Assembly: GCA_030697615.1 (NCBI GenBank)
Contig: JAUYPK010000030.1
Span: 1 to 6,341 of the forward strand
Direction: 5' to 3'
DNA from: Microcaldota archaeon
GTDB lineage: Archaea; Micrarchaeota; Micrarchaeia; Norongarragalinales; UBA8480
Length of the DNA: 6,341 nt
Positions 1 through 4,500 of the stretch are shown here, in pieces. The translations under genes and the position numbers were made by a program. Numbering within the stretch: position 1 is the stretch's first letter; each line of letters starts with the position of its first letter. The notes under the pieces were generated by a model, which did not search any database, was not told the origin of the DNA, and saw only the letters and a program-made list of their open reading frames with translations.

Positions 1-460
1 CACTGGAAAACAAGACGTTACTGCCTGTTCTACTCATCTTGACAAAGCTGCAGACGAGCTTGGCAAACTCGACGGGTTCGTAAACGCTGTTTGCGGTCCA
101 ATGCTAACAGTCGCCTCAGCTACACTTGTAATTGGTTCAATTGCTGCAGACGCTCCGGCTCGGGGTTACTTAGCTGTAAATGACGAGGGCAACACTAACT
201 TTGGCGGCACTCTTGGAATAAGCGGGCCAGACGTTGACTGTGTTGACAACACTGACACTAGCCATGAAAACCTCGACGTGTGGATGGATTTGGATTTCTC
301 CAGCCTACGTGTAAAAGAAGGCGTAAAAGTAGCTTGCATGGATAAGCAACAAATTGCAACTTATGCGCCAAACGAAGGAGAAGCGCCGTCACCTTCAGCC
401 AAAGGAGTTGACCCAGACAACAAAGAGTTAACCTTCTACATAACGAGCAGGAACCAGTAA
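1..460 (+). CDS. C-terminal part of an unrecognised, probably extracytoplasmic protein (5' end outside window)
   Basis: The frame is open from the left edge (first full codon at base 2) to a TAA at 458-460, giving 152 visible residues. An internal ATG at 101 could give a 119-residue protein, but it has no ribosome-binding site or TATA box just upstream and the frame continues before it, so I treat the gene as truncated by the window. I recognise no family. The visible part is acidic, with cysteines at visible residues 9, 31, 80 and 112, a mildly hydrophobic Ala/Thr/Val stretch at 34-49, and a Pro/Ser-rich segment (APSPSAKG) near the end. Paired cysteines and many Asp, Asn and Thr residues suit a secreted or surface-exposed protein, but this is inference. 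Codon choice (GTA, GCA, AAC, CAA) resembles the giant surface protein downstream more than the AT-richer vapBC pair. The coding call is fairly safe; the function is unknown. Confidence 0.72.
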   Translation, partial: TGKQDVTACSTHLDKAADELGKLDGFVNAVCGPMLTVASATLVIGSIAADAPARGYLAVNDEGNTNFGGTLGISGPDVDCVDNTDTSHENLDVWMDLDFSSLRVKEGVKVACMDKQQIATYAPNEGEAPSPSAKGVDPDNKELTFYITSRNQ

Positions 461-473
461 AAACCCAATTCCC

Positions 474-490
474 CATTTTTTCTATTTTTC
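474..490 (+). terminator. T-rich transcription terminator after the first gene
   Basis: Two T runs (476-481 and 485-489) lie 15-30 bases after the TAA of the upstream gene and just before the vapB promoter. No GC-rich hairpin precedes them. A bare T-rich tract is the usual archaeal intrinsic terminator signal. It would separate the upstream gene from vapBC. Confidence 0.5.
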
Positions 491-536
491 ACCATAAAGC
501 TTAAAAAGTGGTGAATTTCTATTATTTGTGGTGAAA
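487..536 (+). promoter_or_regulatory. Candidate vapBC operator: TGGTGAA repeats around the TATA box
   Basis: TTTCACCA (487-494) is the reverse complement of TGGTGAAA (529-536), and TGGTGAAT (509-516) is a further direct copy. The three copies start 22 and 20 bases apart, about two helical turns, so all would lie on one face of the DNA. The first two flank the presumed TATA box and the third overlaps the vapB start codons. VapB antitoxins and VapBC complexes commonly repress their own promoter by binding inverted repeats, so an autoregulatory operator is the natural reading. The repeats are seen directly; the binding is inferred. Confidence 0.5.
497..508 (+). promoter_or_regulatory. Archaeal-type TATA box of the vapBC operon
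   Basis: The A/T-rich core CTTAAAAAG (500-508) is centred about 24 bases before the GTG at 528 and 27 before the GTG at 531. With the usual archaeal TATA-to-start distance of about 26, transcription would begin at or beside the start codon and give a leaderless mRNA. The only GGTGA upstream (510-514) is 13-16 bases from the start codons, too far for a normal ribosome-binding site, which supports leaderless initiation. Confidence 0.5.
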
Positions 537-779
537 ACTGTGGAAATTGGTGTTTATGAAAAGTCAATTGACCTTCAGGGTCGAATTGTTGTCCCTGTTT
601 CTTTGCGTGAACAGTTCAAGGAGTTTATAATGTTCGTTTACAAGGACTATGTTAAGCTAGTGCCTAAGAAAAAGCACAAAATGAGCGATTTTTTTGACTC
701 TGTAAAGACTGATGTTACTTTAACTGGAGATTATCATAAGTTGAAAAAAGACTTGCTAGCTGAAAAGTATAAGTGGTGA
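528..779 (+). CDS. vapB: VapB-type antitoxin with AbrB/SpoVT DNA-binding domain
   Basis: This 83-residue protein is the likely antitoxin of the adjacent PIN-domain toxin. Residues 14-28 (IDLQGRIVVPVSLRE) match the N-terminal AbrB/SpoVT swapped-hairpin fold, whose dimers bind DNA. The basic patch PKKKHK (46-51) follows the domain. The C-terminal tail from about residue 53, including the charged helical end DYHKLKKDLLAEKYKW (68-83), is where VapB proteins normally wrap around and block the toxin. The start is uncertain: GTG codons at 528, 531 and 540 are all in frame, and the TATA spacing fits 528 or 531. The gene ends in TGA, five bases before the preferred vapC ATG, so the two are surely co-transcribed. 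TGGTGAA repeats at its promoter suggest autorepression. Family assignment is from motif recognition and gene context. Confidence 0.85.
   Translation: MVKTVEIGVYEKSIDLQGRIVVPVSLREQFKEFIMFVYKDYVKLVPKKKHKMSDFFDSVKTDVTLTGDYHKLKKDLLAEKYKW
775..779 (+). promoter_or_regulatory. GGTGA ribosome-binding site deciding the vapC start
   Basis: GGTGA complements the conserved 3' end of 16S rRNA. It sits five bases before the ATG at 785 and contains the TGA stop of vapB. This favours ATG 785 over the GTGs at 773 and 776, which overlap the site itself, and implies that toxin translation is coupled to completion of the antitoxin. Confidence 0.6.
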
Positions 780-784
780 GCCGT

Positions 785-1198
785 ATGAAATTCATAGATG
801 CTAATGTGTTCCTCTATGCTTTTTTAAGCGCTAAAGCAACGCCTGATGGCAAAAAGCTAAAAGAATCCGCTAAATCTATCCTTTACCGAGTTCAAAAAGG
901 AGAAGAAGTTTTTACAACTGTTGTCCATCTTTCCGAAGTAGCTAATATCATTGAAGATAAAGTACCGTTTGACCAACAAAGGCACTTTTTCGAATCAATA
1001 ATTTCAAATGTTTCACTTGAAATAAAAGAAATAAATAAAGAAACATATTCTTTAGCAATTGAATATGCAATGGATAACGCCATGGGCGTTAATGACGCGC
1101 TGGCCGTTATACTGATGCAAAAAGAAAACATCAATGAGATCTATTCTTTTGACTCTGATTTTGATGAGGTTAACGGAGTTAGTAGGATAACCGAGTAG
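785..1198 (+). CDS. vapC: VapC-type PIN-domain ribonuclease toxin
   Basis: This 137-residue protein has the normal VapC length and the PIN-domain layout. The first strand carries the metal-binding Asp (MKFIDANVFLYAF, D5). TTVVHLSEVANII supplies E51, GVNDALAV supplies D104, and YSFDSDFDEV supplies D123 and D125. All the acidic residues expected for Mg2+/Mn2+-dependent RNA cleavage are present, so the toxin is probably active. VapC enzymes typically cut tRNA or rRNA and stop translation; the target here cannot be read from sequence. ATG 785 is chosen because it starts the domain directly and has GGTGA at proper spacing; GTG 773 or 776 would add three or four residues. The gene follows vapB after five bases and ends in TAG before a structured noncoding region. 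VapBC pairs are often horizontally mobile, and the gene is visibly AT-richer than its flanking genes. Confidence 0.9.
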   Translation: MKFIDANVFLYAFLSAKATPDGKKLKESAKSILYRVQKGEEVFTTVVHLSEVANIIEDKVPFDQQRHFFESIISNVSLEIKEINKETYSLAIEYAMDNAMGVNDALAVILMQKENINEIYSFDSDFDEVNGVSRITE

Positions 1199-1227
1199 TG
1201 AAATCATGGGAGAGTTAGCCGACGGTT

Positions 1228-1258
1228 TATAGTCTGGACTATAATAGTCCACACTATA
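1228..1258. repeat. 31-bp near-perfect palindrome downstream of vapC
   Basis: TATAGT (1228-1233) pairs with ACTATA (1253-1258), and TGGACTA (1235-1241) pairs with TAGTCCA (1245-1251). There is a single C/C mismatch (1234/1252) and a three-base centre, TAA. That is 13 of 14 arm positions matched. No T tract follows directly, so it is not a plain intrinsic terminator. It could be a regulator-binding site, a stem-loop protecting the vapC mRNA 3' end, or a recombination or mobile-element end. The sequence alone does not decide. Confidence 0.65.
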
Positions 1259-1282
1259 TTGGCGGACAGTTATGCCTGATTT

Positions 1283-1330
1283 TAACCATGAAAAAAGGTT
1301 ATCAAAAGTAAGGTTATTTTTGTAACCTTA
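1283..1330 (+). repeat. GGTTAT/TAACC hairpin cluster, upstream part
   Basis: TAACC (1283-1287) can pair with GGTTA (1297-1301) across nine bases. TAAGGTTA (1309-1316) pairs perfectly with TAACCTTA (1323-1330) around the loop TTTTTG. The same GGTTAT word recurs in the terminator hairpin at 1384-1401, so the stems share sequence and could form alternative pairings with each other. Confidence 0.55.
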
Positions 1331-1380
1331 ATTTGTAAGAGGCAATTATGGCTAAAACCCATTTATTTGCAATAGCCTTG

Positions 1381-1416
1381 AAAAGGTTATTTCTATAACC
1401 TCTTTTTTGTCTTTTT
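1381..1416 (+). terminator. Hairpin plus T-tract terminator
   Basis: AGGTTAT (1384-1390) pairs with ATAACCT (1395-1401) around the loop TTCT. Past one mismatch, AAA (1381-1383) and the first Ts can extend the stem. T runs follow at 1403-1408 and 1412-1416. It would end transcripts coming from vapBC or from a small RNA starting in the intergenic region. Confidence 0.6.
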
Positions 1417-1445
1417 GATTGTCTCACTAATTAAAAACTGCCCTT

Positions 1446-1470
1446 TTTTGATTGCTGTAGTTAATCAAAA
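1446..1470. repeat. Inverted repeat TTTTGATT/AATCAAAA
   Basis: TTTTGATT (1446-1453) and AATCAAAA (1463-1470) are perfect reverse complements separated by nine bases. A further direct copy, TTTTTGATTG, lies at 1412-1421. It sits about 75-100 bases before the TATA box of the giant gene, so it could be an upstream regulator site, or simply AT-rich low-complexity DNA. Confidence 0.35.
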
Positions 1471-1540
1471 CAAGCGATTACATCTGTTTTCTCCAAGTGT
1501 AGCTCGGACTTAAATCCCCCCGATTTCTTCATTTTGCGCT

Positions 1541-1550
1541 TATTTTAAAT
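1541..1550 (+). promoter_or_regulatory. TATA box of the giant surface-protein gene
   Basis: TTTTAAAT (1543-1550) is centred about 29-30 bases before the ATG at 1576. At typical archaeal spacing, transcription would start about three bases before the ATG, again nearly leaderless. No purine-rich ribosome-binding site is present in the last 15 bases before the ATG (TATTATTTACCTT), which agrees with leaderless initiation. Confidence 0.5.
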
Positions 1551-1575
1551 GCCTTGCCGCTGTATTATTTACCTT

Positions 1576-4500
1576 ATGAAGCGTGACAATTCTGTTTCTG
1601 GTTTAGAGAAGAAGTTTGCCGACCTTGAGAAAAATAAGGAAGAGAAAAAAGAAGAAGTTGAACGCGGCTTACTGGGCAAAAAAGGTTTCTACGACCAAAA
1701 AGAAGACGCGGGCGATTTAGGCAAAGGCGGGTTTTACAAAAAGCAAACCGCCGGCGTAGAAGTTCCGCAAGTTGTAAAGGAAAACCCAGCTGTTATTGTA
1801 ATTCTATTGCTTGCAATTGTTGCTATTGGCTACTTCGTGTTTTTCTTTCCCGTACCGCATGCAAGTGGTAAGTTCGACGTAGTTGTATTTGCAGGAGAAG
1901 CAAGGTTGACAAACGCAGTTGTGACTGTTTACGATGGGCAAAACGTAGTTGCAACTGGTAACACTGACGCTTACGGCAAAGTCTCGTTTGCTAATTTACC
2001 AAATAAGCCGCTGCGCTTTGCTGTTTCTTCAGAGGTTGGTTCAATTGAGCGTAGCATAAATCCAACTGGAAGACGGTTTTTCAGCTTTAACATCAATTCA
2101 CAAAACGCTGAACTTGGCGAAATTGTTACGCTTACTGTGCTTGATGAATCTAACCGCCAGCCGATCAGTGGGATAAAAATAGCGTATTCGCTTGGTTCTG
2201 ACCTCGCAAAGCAATTCGTTGAGACAAATGCAAATGGAAAAGCTGAAGTTGACTTACGCGGTGAAACGATTTTGAGAATGCGGTTAGTTGACCCACTGCA
2301 CCGTTACGATTCACAGAGCTTAACCATGTTGGCAACACAGCGGGAAGTTGCCCCGATTTTGTTAAAGCCCTACAGTGGAACATTGCAGCAAAACACGCTT
2401 CAAGGCAATGATAACCCACTTAGTCAAATAACCACAACAGACGTAACTGTGCTTGTACGCGATGAAAACGGCGAAGTTGTAACTAATGGGCAAGTAACCG
2501 CACTTTACACTTTTACCGGCGTAAGTGTGGGAGGCGGAAGTGCGGCAATTAGGGGAGACGGCAGCGCAGTGATCAGTGGAATTACGGTTGATAGTTTTGT
2601 TAGCTTTACAGTAAATGCGCCTGGGTTTTACCCTGGGCAGTCCGCGTCGATTCAAATCAGTTCACAACAACAGCCGGTTATTGTTTCGCTTCAGCCCGCG
2701 CAAGAAGAAGCTCCAAAGACAAAAATTACAATTATTGGAAGTGGCGCAGTAGCTGCTGTTGGCGGCCAAGTACACGTGTTTCAACGCGGTAATTTGACTG
2801 AGTTAATTTACAATTCTCTTGTTAACAACAGCGCAGAATTTTCACTTGAACCAGGTCCAACTTACTACGCATTGGTTATAGCAGATGGTTACGTTTCTAG
2901 TGTTTCAAGTGAATTTGCAAGCGGCGAAGAAGTAACTGTTGAATTGGTTACAATTACCAGTGAATCCGCTGCAGCTTTGGAGGTAAATTTAGTTGACGAA
3001 GACGCTGCGTTTGTTAGCGGAGCAGGTGTAGCTGTTCTTGACCAAAATGGTTTTCTAATTGCTTTGCCTCAAGTGTCGGAGTTCGGTGTACCTGTTGTAT
3101 TTACCGTGTTTTCCAATTCACAAGTTGAAGTACGCGCAAGCCTTGAGCCTTCCCACTCGAGCCAAAATATAGAAGTAAATGGAGATACTGCTGTTACGTT
3201 GACGTTGCTTACAAATGCAGGGTTCCTTACGCTAAACGTGAAAAACTTACAGGACAATTCACCTGTACATGCAGTCACGTTGACAAGTTTTTACAACGGT
3301 AAAACCTATCAAACTTGCAACGGAAACGGCGGCTGTACAATTCCTGTTCGGGCCAACAGTGATGTAGCTGTGCAAATAGACGCGGTTGGCTTTCTGCCAT
3401 ATACTTACTACGCTGAATCCATTGCAGAGTTTGCAACTAAAACTGACGAAGTGAGGATAGTTTCCGCTTCTCTTGCAACCAGTGTCAATGCAGAGCTAAT
3501 TGAAATCGTTGATAGCCAAGGAAACGCGGTAAGTGGCGATGTCCTCAGGCCAGGAATTTACACAGCTAAGTTTTTTGCGTTGGGAATCGGGGCAAAGCAA
3601 CTTTCTTTTTATGCACGCATAGGTGACGGGAAGCAAAATGCTTCTCTTTCCAGCGTCCATTTGCTTGAGCCGATTTCAACTGACAGTGTAGAAGTTGCAA
3701 AGTCGGCTAGCTACTCCGCACCTCAAGCACAGTGTGTTGATTTGATTAACCCGCCGTTTTCCCCGCCGTATAAATGGGTTGAACTTACGTTTACAAATAC
3801 GTCGTCACAAGAAGTGAATTTTCCTTTTGAAATTCCAAGCGCAATGCAAGAGGGTGCAAGGTTTTCACTTGAGTTCAGGGCAAAAGCAGTAAGTGGTAAC
3901 GGCGGTAGTGGTAGTGAAGCGGGAAGTGTGGTTGCCCGTTTTCCAAGTGACCCCGTGTTAGGGTTTGCCCCCGCGTCTAGCAGCAAGGCAAATTGCTATG
4001 CAAATACGGTGAAACAAGAATTTGTCGTTTCGGCAAGCAGGGCGCCGGTAATTGAAAACGTGTTTCCCGTAATAGGTGCTGAGTTTACTTCTGGAGACGC
4101 GTTGGTTTACGACCCGGTTCAACGCCGCATAAAGTCACAAAACGCTTTACAAGTATACGAATTGCAAGTTGACTCTATTTTGCCTGGAGACGCGATGCCG
4201 CTTGAATTACAGTCAGATGGCCAATGCACTGTAATTGCAAAGCAGCCAAATTCAACTGCTGGTTCGCTTCAGTCTTCGTCTTGTTATTTCTATGACAGTG
4301 GAAAGAAGATGCTGGTGTTCCAATCACGTGAGCTTAACCCCTATTGCCCAATTTATTTGAAAAACGACAAGTTCTACTCCGTAAACGGAACGCGTGTGAA
4401 CAGCGACTCGGCAAATCTCAGTGTGGTTGCAACTTGTGTTCCAGATGCAACGCTGGAAATTCCAATTAAGGTCAATTTTGTTTCTGATGTAGCTTCGCTT

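Larger units (their letters stand above)
1199..1575. other. 377-bp noncoding region rich in inverted repeats
   Basis: I find no convincing gene here. The longest ATG-started readings are 7 codons (1288-1311), 8 codons (1206 onward) and 16 codons (1348-1398). The left half (1228-1416) holds a 31-bp palindrome and a cluster of GGTTAT/ATAACC hairpins ending in T tracts. The right half holds a smaller inverted repeat (1446-1470), a C6 run (1516-1521) and the promoter of the giant gene. A few tRNA-like words (GTAGCTCGG near 1499) do not fold into a tRNA. Confidence 0.7.

Noticed and set aside
258..476. 72-residue Leu/Cys-rich minus-strand reading frame at the end of the first gene.
   Set aside because: It starts in a T-rich terminator region on the opposite strand and its composition is what antisense of the Lys/Glu-containing frame produces.
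1052..1252. 66-residue minus-strand reading frame overlapping the end of vapC and the palindrome.
   Set aside because: Most of it is antisense to the PIN active-site region, and it has no promoter or family signature.
1160..1280. C-box-like TGATGA (in the 3' end of vapC) and CTGA (near 1276), as in archaeal C/D box RNA.
   Set aside because: The boxes are over 100 bases apart, there are no internal C'/D' boxes, and the first lies in the conserved vapC coding sequence.
1348..1398. Sixteen-codon reading frame (MAKTHLFAIALKRLFL) preceded by AGAGG and ending inside the terminator hairpin, like an attenuator leader peptide.
   Set aside because: The following gene has its own TATA box downstream, there is no run of regulatory codons, and a frame this short arises easily by chance.
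1495..1530. tRNA-like words (GTGTAGCTCGG and GGACTTAAATCCC) suggesting a tRNA or an attachment site.
   Set aside because: No matching D-stem, anticodon stem or acceptor pairing can be drawn on either strand, and the T-stem would have almost no base pairs.
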